From assembly GCF_000829695.1 (NCBI RefSeq), contig NZ_BBNN01000033.1, forward strand, positions 22,910 through 86,909: 64,000 nt of DNA. Direction: 5' to 3'. Made by a program: the position numbers and the translations under genes. Position 1 is the first letter of the stretch, and every line of letters begins with the position of its first letter. Under the pieces are notes generated by a model. It did not search any database. It was not told the DNA's origin and saw only the letters and a program-made list of their open reading frames with translations. This document shows positions 43,852 through 53,800 of the stretch, one piece after another. Source of the DNA: Streptomyces sp. NBRC 110035. Lineage in GTDB: Bacteria; Actinomycetota; Actinomycetes; Streptomycetales; Streptomycetaceae.

Positions 43852-44474
43852 GAGGCACCGCCCCGGACGCGGGCCAACTCCTGGGTGTCCCAGCGCAGTT
43901 CCAGCGCGGCCCGGTCCCTGCGCAGCCGCGCGTGGCGGGCGTAGGCCCAGGTGAGCAGGAACGTGGTCAGGAACTGGCCGAGCCCGGCGAGCATCCCCAC
44001 GTTCACGGCGCCGGCCACCGGTCGCGCCATCAGGTCCGGCGCGGTGGTGGCGGTCACGACGTACGCCACGTACCAGGCGCAGAAGGCGATGACGGCCGGG
44101 ACCACGAACCTCCGGTAGCGGCTGCGTACTTCCTGGAACGCGGCGCTGCGCTGGACCTGGAGGTACGCGTCGGCCGCCGCCACGGCGCCTTCCCGCCCGC
44201 GCGCGTCCGGTGCGACCGCTGCCTGCGCCGGCGCGGGCGGCGCCTGAACCGCCGTGACTGCCCCGGCGCCCTCGCCCCAGCCCGAGGCGAGGGCGTCGTA
44301 CCACGGGTCGCCGTGGCTCACGCCGCCGGACGGGCCGCCGTGGAACGGGGCGTGGCCGCCTCGGGGCGGTCCGGCGGAGCGTCCCCCGGGAGGTACGGAG
44401 CGTCTTTCGGCAGGTCCGGCGGGACTCTCGGGACCGCCTCCGCCCGGGTGGGGGCGGTCGTCTCTTTGGCGCAT
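43848..44474 (-). CDS. DUF485 membrane protein, partner of the symporter
   Basis: A 208-aa protein with a disordered Pro/Gly-rich N-terminus (about 1-90), then the DUF485 core: SAAFQEVRSRYRRFVVPAVI, a helix with FCAWYVAYVVTATTAPDLMA, and a second with NVGMLAGLGQFLTTFLLTWAYARHA. DUF485 proteins accompany ActP-type symporters. The ATG at 44474 is chosen over a TTG two codons upstream. Standard DUF485 proteins are about 100 aa, so the extension is unusual. Confidence 0.88.
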   Translation of the reverse strand: MRQRDDRPHPGGGGPESPAGPAERRSVPPGGRSAGPPRGGHAPFHGGPSGGVSHGDPWYDALASGWGEGAGAVTAVQAPPAPAQAAVAPDARGREGAVAAADAYLQVQRSAAFQEVRSRYRRFVVPAVIAFCAWYVAYVVTATTAPDLMARPVAGAVNVGMLAGLGQFLTTFLLTWAYARHARLRRDRAALELRWDTQELARVRGGAS

Positions 44475-44553
44475 GCCCAAGGATGGGCAGAACGGGAGGA
44501 GCTCCGGCCCTTCTTCCCGTTCCGCTTCACCCCATCAGGTGACCGCGGGACCC

Positions 44554-46677
44554 CTACGCGTCGATGCGCGACCGGTCCAGTGTCGCCGCCGAGCTGGAGA
44601 TGAACTCCTTGCGCGGAGCGACGTCGTTGCCCATGAGCAGATCGAAGACCTGCTCGGCGGCCTCCAGGTCGGTGAGGTTGATCCGGCGCAGGGTGCGGTG
44701 GCGCGGGTCCATGGTCGTCTCGGCCAGCTGGTCGGCGTCCATCTCACCGAGGCCCTTGTAGCGCTGGATCGAGTCCTTGTAGCGGATGTTCCTGGCCTCG
44801 AAGTCCATCAGCCTGTCGCGCAGCTCACGGTCCGAGTACGTGTACACGTACTTGTCCTGGCCCTTCTTGGGCTGGACGAGCTCGACGCGGTGCAGCGGCG
44901 GCACCGCGGCGAACACCCGGCCGGACTCGACCATGGGCCGCATGTAGCGGTGGAACAGCGTCAAAAGCAGGGTGCGGATGTGGGAACCGTCCACATCCGC
45001 GTCGGTCATCATGATGATCTTGCCGTAGCGCGCCGTGTCGATGTCGAACGTCCGTCCGGATCCGGCTCCTATGACCTGGATGATCGCCCCGCACTCCGCG
45101 TTCTTCAGCATGTCCGTCACGGACGACTTCTGAACGTTGAGGATCTTGCCCCTGATCGGCAGCAGCGCCTGGAACTCGGAGTTCCGGGCGAGCTTCGCCG
45201 TGCCGAGGGCGGAGTCCCCCTCGACGATGAACAGCTCGCTGCGCTCGACGTCGTCGCTGCGGCAGTCGGCCAGCTTGGCCGGCAGCGAGGAGGACTCCAG
45301 GGCCGTCTTGCGGCGCTGGGCGTCCTTGTGCTGACGGGCGGCGATGCGCGTACGGGCCGCGGCGACCACCTTCTCCAGGACCACCCGGGCCTGCTGGGCG
45401 TCGTCGCGCCTGGTGGAGGTCAGGAAGGCCTTGAGCTCCCGGGAGATCACCGTGTTCACGATGCGGCGGGCCGCCGAGGTGCCGAGGACCTCCTTGGTCT
45501 GGCCCTCGAACTGCGGCTCGGCCAGGCGGACGGTGACGACCGCCGTGAGGCCCTCCAGGGTGTCGTCCTTGACGACGTCGTCCTCGGCCACGCGCAGCAT
45601 CTTCTTCGTGCGCAGCACCTCGTTCACCGTCTTGGCGACGGCCTGCTCGAAGCCGGCGACGTGGGTGCCCCCCTTGGGGGTGGCGATGATGTTGACGAAC
45701 GACCGGAGGGTCGTGTCGTAGCCGGTCCCCCAGCGCATCGCGACGTCGACGCCGAGCTCCCGGGTCACCTCGGTGGGGGTCATCTGGCCGTGCTCGTCCA
45801 GGACCGGGACCGTCTCCTTGAAGGTGCCCTGCCCGGTGAAGCGGAGGGTGTCGCAGACGGCCTTGTCGGTGGCCAGGAACTCGCAGAACTCGCTGATGCC
45901 TCCGTCGAAGCGGAAGGACTCCTCGCCCTTGCTGCCGCCGTCGCCGAGCCCGAGCTCGTCGCGGACGACGATGGTCAGGCCGGGCACCAGGAACGCGGTC
46001 TGGCGGGCGCGCTGGTGCAGGGTCTCCAGGGCCAGCTTGGCGTCCTTGAGGAAGATCTGGCGGTCGGCCCAGTAACGCACGCGCGTGCCGCTGCGGGTCT
46101 TCGGGATCTTCTTCGTCCTGCGCAGTCCGCTCCCGGCCTCGAACTTCGCGTCCGGGCCCAGGGCGGCGAAGGCGCCGGGGACACCGCGGCGGAAGCTGAT
46201 CGCGTGGGTGTGCCCACCGCGGTCCACCTCGACGTCCAGCCGTGCGGAGAGCGCGTTGACCACGGACGCGCCGACGCCGTGCAGGCCGCCGGAGGCGGCG
46301 TACGAACCGCCGCCGAACTTGCCGCCGGCGTGCAGCTTGGTCATGACGACCTCGACACCGGAGAGGCCGGTCTTGGGTTCGACGTCGACCGGGATGCCCC
46401 GGCCGTTGTCCCGGACCTCCACCGAGCCGTCGTCGTGGAGGAGCACATCGATGTGGTCGCAGTGGCCCCCGAGGGCCTCGTCCACCGAGTTGTCGATGAT
46501 CTCCCAGAGGCAGTGCATCAGACCGCGGCTGTCGGTCGACCCGATGTACATCCCGGGGCGCTTCCGCACGGCCTCGAGCCCCTCGAGGACGAGCAGGTGC
46601 CGAGCGGTGTAGTTGGAACCGTCCCGGTCTGCTCCTGCCAGCAGCGCTGTGGACGGCACGGACGTCTCGGCGGTCAC
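44554..46677 (-). CDS. parE: DNA topoisomerase IV subunit B
   Basis: The ATPase subunit partnering ParC. The 707-aa length matches ParE of Streptomyces. GHKL ATP-site motifs: IDNSVDEALGGH, RDNGRGIPV, GLHGVGASVVNAL; the TOPRIM domain has EGDSALGTAK and DADVDGSHIRTLLLT. The GTG start (VTAETSVPS) follows GAGGAG at 9 nt; an extended frame upstream is rejected. It is monocistronic with a 440-bp upstream region. Lacks GyrB-type insertions. Confidence 0.95.
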   Translation of the reverse strand: MTAETSVPSTALLAGADRDGSNYTARHLLVLEGLEAVRKRPGMYIGSTDSRGLMHCLWEIIDNSVDEALGGHCDHIDVLLHDDGSVEVRDNGRGIPVDVEPKTGLSGVEVVMTKLHAGGKFGGGSYAASGGLHGVGASVVNALSARLDVEVDRGGHTHAISFRRGVPGAFAALGPDAKFEAGSGLRRTKKIPKTRSGTRVRYWADRQIFLKDAKLALETLHQRARQTAFLVPGLTIVVRDELGLGDGGSKGEESFRFDGGISEFCEFLATDKAVCDTLRFTGQGTFKETVPVLDEHGQMTPTEVTRELGVDVAMRWGTGYDTTLRSFVNIIATPKGGTHVAGFEQAVAKTVNEVLRTKKMLRVAEDDVVKDDTLEGLTAVVTVRLAEPQFEGQTKEVLGTSAARRIVNTVISRELKAFLTSTRRDDAQQARVVLEKVVAAARTRIAARQHKDAQRRKTALESSSLPAKLADCRSDDVERSELFIVEGDSALGTAKLARNSEFQALLPIRGKILNVQKSSVTDMLKNAECGAIIQVIGAGSGRTFDIDTARYGKIIMMTDADVDGSHIRTLLLTLFHRYMRPMVESGRVFAAVPPLHRVELVQPKKGQDKYVYTYSDRELRDRLMDFEARNIRYKDSIQRYKGLGEMDADQLAETTMDPRHRTLRRINLTDLEAAEQVFDLLMGNDVAPRKEFISSSAATLDRSRIDA

Positions 46678-47118
46678 GCGGTTCGCTCCTCGCTGAATTT
46701 CAGATGGGGCCCTCATGGGTAAGGGCACGTCACTTGTCACCGGTGAGAGGGTACCGAGGCCTGGTAGAGCCGTTGTCACGCCACCCTCGTCTGAAACCTA
46801 GACTAGTCCAGAGTCGTATACCTGTTCGATCCCTCGATGGAGTGAAGCACACATCACGTTCCCTTCCAGGCATGAACCATTTAGGCTCCGGGCACGTCCT
46901 CAAGAACAAACCGGCAACCCAGCCGGGAGGGCCGACCACCGATACCACGCGAATCCGTACGACACAGAGACACGCGATACGGCACATTCGCCGCCAACCG
47001 GCAGCACCCAGCCACTTCGGAAAGATTTTTTCGAAGAGAAGCCACGAGCGGGAACGTTTTGGGGCTGGTTGGATGTTGACCCTGGTACGACAGCTCGTCG
47101 AGCTAGAGAAGAGGCGAC
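46678..47118. other. Divergent intergenic region, parE and DUF7455
   Basis: A 441-bp region of low GC containing the parE promoter (minus) and that of the 76-aa gene (plus; TTGACC at 47076). It holds a palindrome-like CTAGACTAG near 46798 and a 9-bp AT-rich hairpin (47015-47036, one G-T pair). No gene called. Confidence 0.55.
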
Positions 47119-47349
47119 GTGACTACTGTTCTGACCCCCGCGAGCCCACTGACGGCCGCCGATCGCTGCGACCGCTGCGGCGCCCAGGCATACCTGCGCG
47201 TCGTCCTGCTGAGCGGCGGAGAACTGCTCTTCTGCGCCCACCACGGCCGCAAGTTCGAGCCGGAACTCAAGAAGATCGCCGCCGAGATACAGGACGAGAG
47301 CGAACGGCTCACCTCCCCGGCGCCCCCCGCCGTCGAGGAAGAGCGCTGA
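47119..47349 (+). CDS. DUF7455-type small zinc-ribbon-like protein
   Basis: A 76-aa conserved actinobacterial protein. CDRCG near residue 17 and CAHHG near residue 40 form a CxxC/CxHH metal-binding arrangement likely to hold zinc. An acidic C-terminus follows. GTG start with AGAGG about 5 nt before. Monocistronic with a strong terminator. Function unknown; its place near hrdB and parE is conserved in Streptomyces. Confidence 0.88.
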   Translation: MTTVLTPASPLTAADRCDRCGAQAYLRVVLLSGGELLFCAHHGRKFEPELKKIAAEIQDESERLTSPAPPAVEEER

Positions 47350-47409
47350 CACGGTGACTCTCTGACACCTCGCGTACGACGACGAGCCAATCCGGCACAG
47401 GCCGGCGAG

Positions 47410-47446
47410 AGGGGCGGCTGCCTCCGCTGCGGAGACAGCCGCCCCT
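47410..47446. terminator. Hairpin terminator with nested loop stem
   Basis: An 11-bp outer stem (47410-47420 with 47436-47446) enclosing a 5-bp inner stem, 60 nt after the 76-aa gene and 125 nt beyond the trypsin gene's stop. Confidence 0.8.
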
Positions 47447-47571
47447 TCCTCGTGCGCTCGTTCCCGTCGTCCCGCGCGCTCCCGCCCCCCACCGGAGCTC
47501 CCCGGGCGCCCGGAGGCCACAGGGGCCTCCGGAAGGCCCCGGGAGGCCCGCTCGGGGCCTGCCAGGCACCT

Positions 47572-48444
47572 TCAGGCGCCGTCCGGCGCCTTTCCGGCCC
47601 GGTGGGCCACAGACCCGTCGAGCGTTCGCACGACCTCGGACACACGCGTGTAGACCCCGGGAGAGTCCGCCCAGCCGCATCCGCTGCCCCAGGACACCAG
47701 GCCGATCAGCCTCCCCCCGGCCACCAGCGGTCCGCCGCTGTCCCCCTGGCAGGCGTCCGGCCCGCCGGCCTGCTCACCGGCGCACAGCATCGTCCCGGCG
47801 CGGTACTCGCCCTCGGCTCCGCCCGGGTAGGCGGCCTCGCACACGGTGTCGCGCAGCACACGCACCCGTGCCGCGTGCAGGCTGCCGGCGTAGGTCCCGG
47901 AGCCCGTGGTGTCCCCCCAGCCGTAGACGGTCGCGGGGGTGTCGGCCAGGTACCCGGGATCACCCGCACCGGCCATGCCGATCACCGAGCCGGAGGGCAG
48001 CGGCGCGGCCAGGGTGAGCACGGCGAAGTCGCCGGAGTTGCTGACCGGGTCGTAGCCCGGGTTCACCCAGGTCTCACGCACCGCTATCTCCTCGCCCTGC
48101 TCCGAGAGCAGGTCTGTACGGCCCGAGATCACTCTGAGGTCGGGCACCCGGTCCGGACGCGCCCCCAGGACCTCCTGGTCCATGCAGTGGGCGGCAGTGA
48201 GCACGGTGGTCCGGCCGACGGCGACACCTCCGCAGAACTGTCCCGCCCGGGTACCCCCGAACCGGTCACGACTGGACAGCGCCACGGTCCACGGGCTCTG
48301 GGCCACATCGACCGGGAAACCGCCGACGACGATGCGGTCCGCGACCGCCGGAGCCGCCGGAGCGGCCCCGGCCAGGGGTATCGCGGTCGTGGCGGCGGCG
48401 AGAACCAGTGGCCGGGCCAGGAGCCGGGCCAGGCGACGACACAT
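47572..48444 (-). CDS. Secreted trypsin-like serine protease
   Basis: A 290-aa S1A protease. A signal peptide (MCRRLARLLARPLVLAAA, core, then AVADR) precedes the mature N-terminus IVVGG (from residue 38). Catalytic triad H86 (TAAHC), D139 (DFAVLTL) and S236 (GDSGGP). D230, six residues before the Ser, is the trypsin S1 Asp and predicts cleavage after Lys/Arg. Cys pairs support three disulfides. The zymogen needs processing before IVVGG, which fits classical trypsinogen activation. It follows hrdB on the same strand with a terminator between, so it has its own promoter. Confidence 0.95.
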   Translation of the reverse strand: MCRRLARLLARPLVLAAATTAIPLAGAAPAAPAVADRIVVGGFPVDVAQSPWTVALSSRDRFGGTRAGQFCGGVAVGRTTVLTAAHCMDQEVLGARPDRVPDLRVISGRTDLLSEQGEEIAVRETWVNPGYDPVSNSGDFAVLTLAAPLPSGSVIGMAGAGDPGYLADTPATVYGWGDTTGSGTYAGSLHAARVRVLRDTVCEAAYPGGAEGEYRAGTMLCAGEQAGGPDACQGDSGGPLVAGGRLIGLVSWGSGCGWADSPGVYTRVSEVVRTLDGSVAHRAGKAPDGA

Positions 48445-48571
48445 GCGCTCTCCTCACACTGGGGCGTCGATGGGACACCCAGAGTGGTCCACCTCGTCCC
48501 GCACCGCACCCGCGGACCGGCACCCGGTGCTACCCGGCGGACCGTGCCGGACAGCACCGGACCGCAGCAAG

Positions 48572-48613
48572 GGCCACAGGCCCGGCCCCGAGAACGGGAC
48601 CGGGCCTGTGGCC
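48572..48613. terminator. Hairpin terminator after hrdB
   Basis: 14-bp perfect stem extended by 3 bp across one mismatch (48572-48589 with 48596-48613), 42 nt after the hrdB stop on the minus strand. Confidence 0.88.
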
Positions 48614-48654
48614 GGCGTGCGGGGCTGTCGTGCCCGCCGTCGTGCTCGCTGTTC

Positions 48655-50199
<1,545 letters not shown>

Positions 50200-50627
50200 G
50201 AACAACCTCTCGGGACGTTGAAAAACGGCTTCCGGCCCCGTCCACGACGGACAGGAGCCGACCGCCGGCTTGGGGATGGGCCGACGATGCGGGCGGGGGC
50301 CGGGGAGATGCAACAGCGCCGTGAACGGCGTCCGTATTCCCTCCGCGACTGTCACCTCTTAGGTCATCGCGTTCTTTCCAGGAGCGTTACGTCCAATCCG
50401 CGTGGCCCGAGTCACACCCCGTAAGGATCCAGAATCGATCAGATCGGGACAAAGGCGGTCACTCGGGGGTGACAGCGGCACCGTGCCGGACCCTACGGCC
50501 CCCTCATCACTGTAGGACCCCGCGGGATCGAAGGTGATCCCGCGGGGTCCTACAGCGGGCGGCCCACCGGCCGGACGGTGCCACAGGAGGGGGCGGCAGA
50601 CCCGGCCGGGCCGCTCGCGGAAGGCGG
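50200..50627. other. hrdB 5' region
   Basis: A 428-bp region carrying the hrdB promoters on the minus strand and the terminator of the WhiH-like gene. GGGAAT occurs at 120-150 nt before the GTG, but its spacing to GTT (21) does not fit SigR. Sequences near 50360-50480 are AT-rich enough for other promoters. Confidence 0.5.
50510..50555. terminator. Strong hairpin between WhiH-like gene and hrdB
   Basis: 20-bp perfect stem (50510-50529 with 50536-50555) with a 6-nt loop, downstream of the WhiH-like stop by 72 nt. It should block read-through into the hrdB promoter. Confidence 0.9.
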
Positions 50628-51512
50628 TCAGCGCTCGCGCGGGGCGGGCACCACCCGCTCGACCTCGGGGTGGACCGTCAGCAACTGGCGCATGGCAGCC
50701 TCGGCCGCCGCGCCGTCGCCGCCGGCGAGCGCGTCGACGATCCGGGCGTGGTGCCCGAGCGACGCCTCGTTCGGCCGCTCACAGCCCGCGACCGGTCCGC
50801 CCGAAACCTGCAGTGCGGCGGACACGATCCCGGAGAGGTGCTCCAGCATGCGGTTGCCGGCGACCTGGATCAGCAGCGAATGGAACTCGGAGTCGGCGCG
50901 GGCGAAGGTCAGCGCGTCCCCCTGCCCCATGGCGTGGCCCATGATCTCCACCATGTCGGACAGGCGCTGCTGGACGTCCTCGCGCCCGTGCCCGGCGGCG
51001 AGCCGGGCGGCCAGCGGCTCGATCGTCCAGCGCAGCTCGCTGAGCTCACGGCGCTGGTCGTCACGCTGCGGCCCGAAGGCCCGCCACTCGATGATGTCCT
51101 GGTCGAGAAGGTTCCAGTCGCTGACCGGGCGGACCCGCGTGCCGACATTGGGCCGGGCACTGACCAGGCCTTTGGCCTCCAGGACGCGGAGCGACTCACG
51201 GACGACGGTGCGGGAGACCTCGAAGCGCTGGCCGATCTCCTCGGGAACCAGAGGGCGGTCGGCGCCCAGATCCCCCGAAACGATCATCTGACCCAGCTGC
51301 TGGACGAGTTGGCCGTGCAGCCCGCGGCCGCGGCTGCCCGCGCTGCGGCGCCCCGCACGGCCCAGCTCGGGATCGGCGTCCCAGACAGGGGCCCCGGCGC
51401 GGCCGCCGACGGGCGCGTCGGCGTAGGGGTAGCGGTCGAGTTCGCCCGGACCCGTGAGGCCGGAGTCTGCGGAGCGGGCGGTGGTCATCATGGTGTGCGC
51501 AAGGGTACTCAC
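50628..51512 (-). CDS. whiH: GntR/FCD-family sporulation regulator WhiH
   Basis: A 294-aa GntR-family regulator next to hrdB, the position of whiH in S. coelicolor. WhiH is needed for sporulation septation and is transcribed from a SigWhiG promoter. N-terminal disordered segment (about 70 residues), winged helix (QLVQQLGQMIVSGDLGADRP, RFEVSRTVVRESLRVLEAKG), FCD domain (RADSEFHSLLIQVAGN; NEASLGHHARIVDAL). GTG at 51512 fits the size I recall (about 295 aa); ATG at 51491 or 51488 would give a 287-aa protein. Two inverted repeats and a CCGATAA motif lie upstream. Confidence 0.83.
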   Translation of the reverse strand: MSTLAHTMMTTARSADSGLTGPGELDRYPYADAPVGGRAGAPVWDADPELGRAGRRSAGSRGRGLHGQLVQQLGQMIVSGDLGADRPLVPEEIGQRFEVSRTVVRESLRVLEAKGLVSARPNVGTRVRPVSDWNLLDQDIIEWRAFGPQRDDQRRELSELRWTIEPLAARLAAGHGREDVQQRLSDMVEIMGHAMGQGDALTFARADSEFHSLLIQVAGNRMLEHLSGIVSAALQVSGGPVAGCERPNEASLGHHARIVDALAGGDGAAAEAAMRQLLTVHPEVERVVPAPRER

Positions 51513-51536
51513 GCATCTTTTGTCGGCGTGGCTCCC

Positions 51537-51553
51537 AACTCCCTTGAGGAGTT
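51537..51553. promoter_or_regulatory. Inverted repeat upstream of whiH (AACTCC-N5-GGAGTT)
   Basis: A 6-bp inverted repeat with a 5-nt centre at 25-41 nt before the GTG. It could be a WhiH autoregulatory site, or an untranslated-region hairpin. No consensus known to me. Confidence 0.4.
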
Positions 51554-51572
51554 TGGTGAAAAGCACACGAAA

Positions 51573-51588
51573 GGGTGATCGCTCACCC
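51573..51588. promoter_or_regulatory. Inverted repeat upstream of whiH (GGGTGA-N4-TCACCC)
   Basis: Perfect 6-bp arms with a 4-nt centre, 61-76 nt before the GTG and just downstream of the candidate -10. GntR-family operators are often of this size, so it may be WhiH autoregulation. Confidence 0.4.
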
Positions 51589-51604
51589 CGTCGCAATTGA
51601 CGCC

Positions 51605-51611
51605 TTATCGG
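51605..51611 (-). promoter_or_regulatory. Candidate SigWhiG -10 box of whiH
   Basis: CCGATAA read on the minus strand matches the -10 of SigWhiG promoters (GCCGATAA), about 95 nt before the GTG. The corresponding -35 TAAA is not clearly present 15-16 nt upstream, so the call is tentative. Confidence 0.35.
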
Positions 51612-51675
51612 AAAGAAGCGGGCTCCCTCCGGGGAGTTGTCGGCAGTGACGGACCGATCGGGGCGCGCCCGGTCG

Positions 51676-53580
51676 TCATCGGACCCTGTTCCGCAAGAAG
51701 GCGAGCAGATACGCACAGAGCAGCACCGCGAGGGACAACGCCATTGCGCCGCCCACCGGTTGGGCCACCATCCGCAGCATCCCCTCCAGATACCGTTCGC
51801 CCCCGAAGGGCCAGTGGAGCAGGAACACCTCACGCATCCGCAGAGGCACCCCGGCCACGGTCTCCACCGACGCCCCCTCCACCAGCCTGCGCATGAGGGG
51901 CACGACGACGAGGGGTACGGCGAGGACCGCGGCGAGACCGGCGGCGGTCGACCGGAAGAGCCCCGCGGCCAGCACGCCCGCCCACGCGCACCCGATCACG
52001 AGTCCGAGCCAACTCGCTGCGAGCGAAAGCCGGTCGGCGGGGATCTCGACCAGCTCCCGTCCGTAGACGAGGTAGAGCAGCTCGGCATCGCACCCGATCG
52101 TCAGGACGGCCAGCACGAGGGCGGAGACCGAGGCGACGAGGAGTTTGGCGGTCAGCAGCCCCAGCCGCCGGGGCACACCGCCCCGGTCCGCCGCCAGGGC
52201 GGGGTGACGGAACTCGTCACCGAAGGCCAGCGCCCCGAGCAGCCCCGCCCCGAGTGCCGCGGGTGGCAGGGGCAGCTCCCTGGGCCACGCGGCCAGCAGG
52301 CGCGGTTGCGGGGTGTGCCCGATCCGGGCCAGCAGCACGGCGGTGAGCGCGGACACCACGAGCACGGCCGCCCCGACGAGGAACCCGGTCCCGACGCCGG
52401 TGGCCCGGCGGATCTCGTAGCGCAGAGGGCGGAGGGGACGGGGAGCGGGGCGGACGGAGAGGGGAGGCGGCAGCCCCGCCGTGGACCCGGACTCCGACAC
52501 CCGGGCCTCACCTCCGGCGCGGAGGCCGGAGAGCGGGGAACCGGCGGGTGCGGAGTCGGCGGGACGGGAGTCGGCGGAGTCACCGGGATGTCCGGCGTCG
52601 GGAGCGGCGGCAAGGGCCGACGCCGCGGTGGACGGCGCCGCGGCGGAGGACGTTCCGCCGTCCGGGGCGACCGGCTTCCCGGCATGGGACGAGGCACCCG
52701 TGCCTGGGCCCATGTCCCCGATCTCGTCAGCGAGTTGGTGGACGACGATGCCGTGCCGGAAGGCGATCTCGCCGACGTCCGCGCAGGTACTGCCATAGAC
52801 GGAGATGCGGTTGCCGCCGTCCTCGGCCACCTCCACTGAACGCCGGGCGGTACGGGCCTCCTTGGTGAGCAGCGCGGAAAGCCGGGCTGCGTGCGGGGTG
52901 CGGACGGCGACGCGGGGACGCAGCCGGGTGCGCGAGAAGTCCGCGGCCGGCTGATCGGCCACGAGCCGGCCCTGGACGAGGGTGACCACCCGGTCCGCGG
53001 TGCGCGCCGCCTCCTTGGGGTCGGCCGTTGTACTCAGAACGGTGCCGCCCTGGGCCGCGTAGGCCCGGAGCATGCCGTGCAGCCAGCGACTGTCGCCGGC
53101 GGACAGTCCGTGCGCGGGTTCGTCGAGCACGAGGGTGTGCGGGTCCGCCAACAGCGCGCAGGCAAGCCCGAGGCGCCGGTCCATACCCCGCGAGAGGGTG
53201 CCGAGGCGTTCGTCCCGCAGACTCACGAGCCCGACGGCCTCCAGGACTTCGTCCCCGCGCCGCACCGGAACTCCCGCCGCGGCACACAGCATGCGGATGT
53301 GTCCGCGGACGGTGCGTGCGGGGTGGCCCGGTACCTCGCCCAGCAGTACGCCGACTTCGCGGGACGGATGGCCGATGCGGTGCAGTGGGCGGCCTCTGAA
53401 GTAGGTGATGCCACGGCCCGGCTGGAGTTCGAGCATGAGTCTGAGCGCCGTCGTCTTGCCCGCGCCCGGTGCTCCGAGCAGCATCGTGACGCGACCTGCG
53501 TGCGCGTCGAAGGACACGTTGTCGACAGCGGGCGGAAGCTCTTTGCGCGGGTTGCTGGTCAGTCCGATGGCCTGGATCAC
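51676..53580 (-). CDS. ABC transporter with fused ATPase and membrane domains
   Basis: A 634-aa ABC protein combining a nucleotide-binding domain (residues about 1-210; Walker A LLGAPGAGKTTALRLM, C-loop region LSRGMDRRLGLACALL, Walker B HTLVLDEPAHGLS) with a C-terminal membrane domain of about six helices (residues about 390-630). A disordered Ser/Pro/Ala/Gly linker of about 100 residues lies between. The C-loop LSRGMDRR is degenerate versus LSGGQ. Half-transporters of this kind may export or be sensory. The GTG (53580) is preferred to a TTG three codons upstream, with no Shine-Dalgarno visible. Substrate unknown. Confidence 0.85.
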   Translation of the reverse strand: MIQAIGLTSNPRKELPPAVDNVSFDAHAGRVTMLLGAPGAGKTTALRLMLELQPGRGITYFRGRPLHRIGHPSREVGVLLGEVPGHPARTVRGHIRMLCAAAGVPVRRGDEVLEAVGLVSLRDERLGTLSRGMDRRLGLACALLADPHTLVLDEPAHGLSAGDSRWLHGMLRAYAAQGGTVLSTTADPKEAARTADRVVTLVQGRLVADQPAADFSRTRLRPRVAVRTPHAARLSALLTKEARTARRSVEVAEDGGNRISVYGSTCADVGEIAFRHGIVVHQLADEIGDMGPGTGASSHAGKPVAPDGGTSSAAAPSTAASALAAAPDAGHPGDSADSRPADSAPAGSPLSGLRAGGEARVSESGSTAGLPPPLSVRPAPRPLRPLRYEIRRATGVGTGFLVGAAVLVVSALTAVLLARIGHTPQPRLLAAWPRELPLPPAALGAGLLGALAFGDEFRHPALAADRGGVPRRLGLLTAKLLVASVSALVLAVLTIGCDAELLYLVYGRELVEIPADRLSLAASWLGLVIGCAWAGVLAAGLFRSTAAGLAAVLAVPLVVVPLMRRLVEGASVETVAGVPLRMREVFLLHWPFGGERYLEGMLRMVAQPVGGAMALSLAVLLCAYLLAFLRNRVR

Positions 53581-53698
53581 CCACAGCAAGATAGCGCGTC
53601 ATATCGGATTTTTCGGGCACCGCAAGGCCCGTCGGCCACGGGCAGTCCAGCCGCACGGGGCCCGCGCCCACGACCCGCCCCGTCCCCACCTCCACCTC

Positions 53699-53727
53699 CG
53701 CCCCCGCCCCCGCCCCCGCCCCCGCCC
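53699..53727. repeat. GGGGGC tandem repeat, potential G-quadruplex (minus strand)
   Basis: Five runs of five or three C on the plus strand spaced by G (CGCCCCCGCCCCCGCC...). On the minus strand, which is the sense strand of both neighbouring genes, it reads G-runs suited to a G-quadruplex. It lies 74 nt past the NUDIX stop and 119 nt before the ABC-transporter start. Confidence 0.8.
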
Positions 53728-53800
53728 GGGCCGGATGCCCCTGCAGTCACCTGCGCACCCTCACCCGCTCCCGCCGCCCAGGCCGTTCGGTCCGGTGCGG

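Noticed and set aside
50300..50360. SigR-type promoter for hrdB
   Set aside because: GGGAAT is present on the minus strand but the nearest GTT is 21 nt away, not 18, so the motif is not called.
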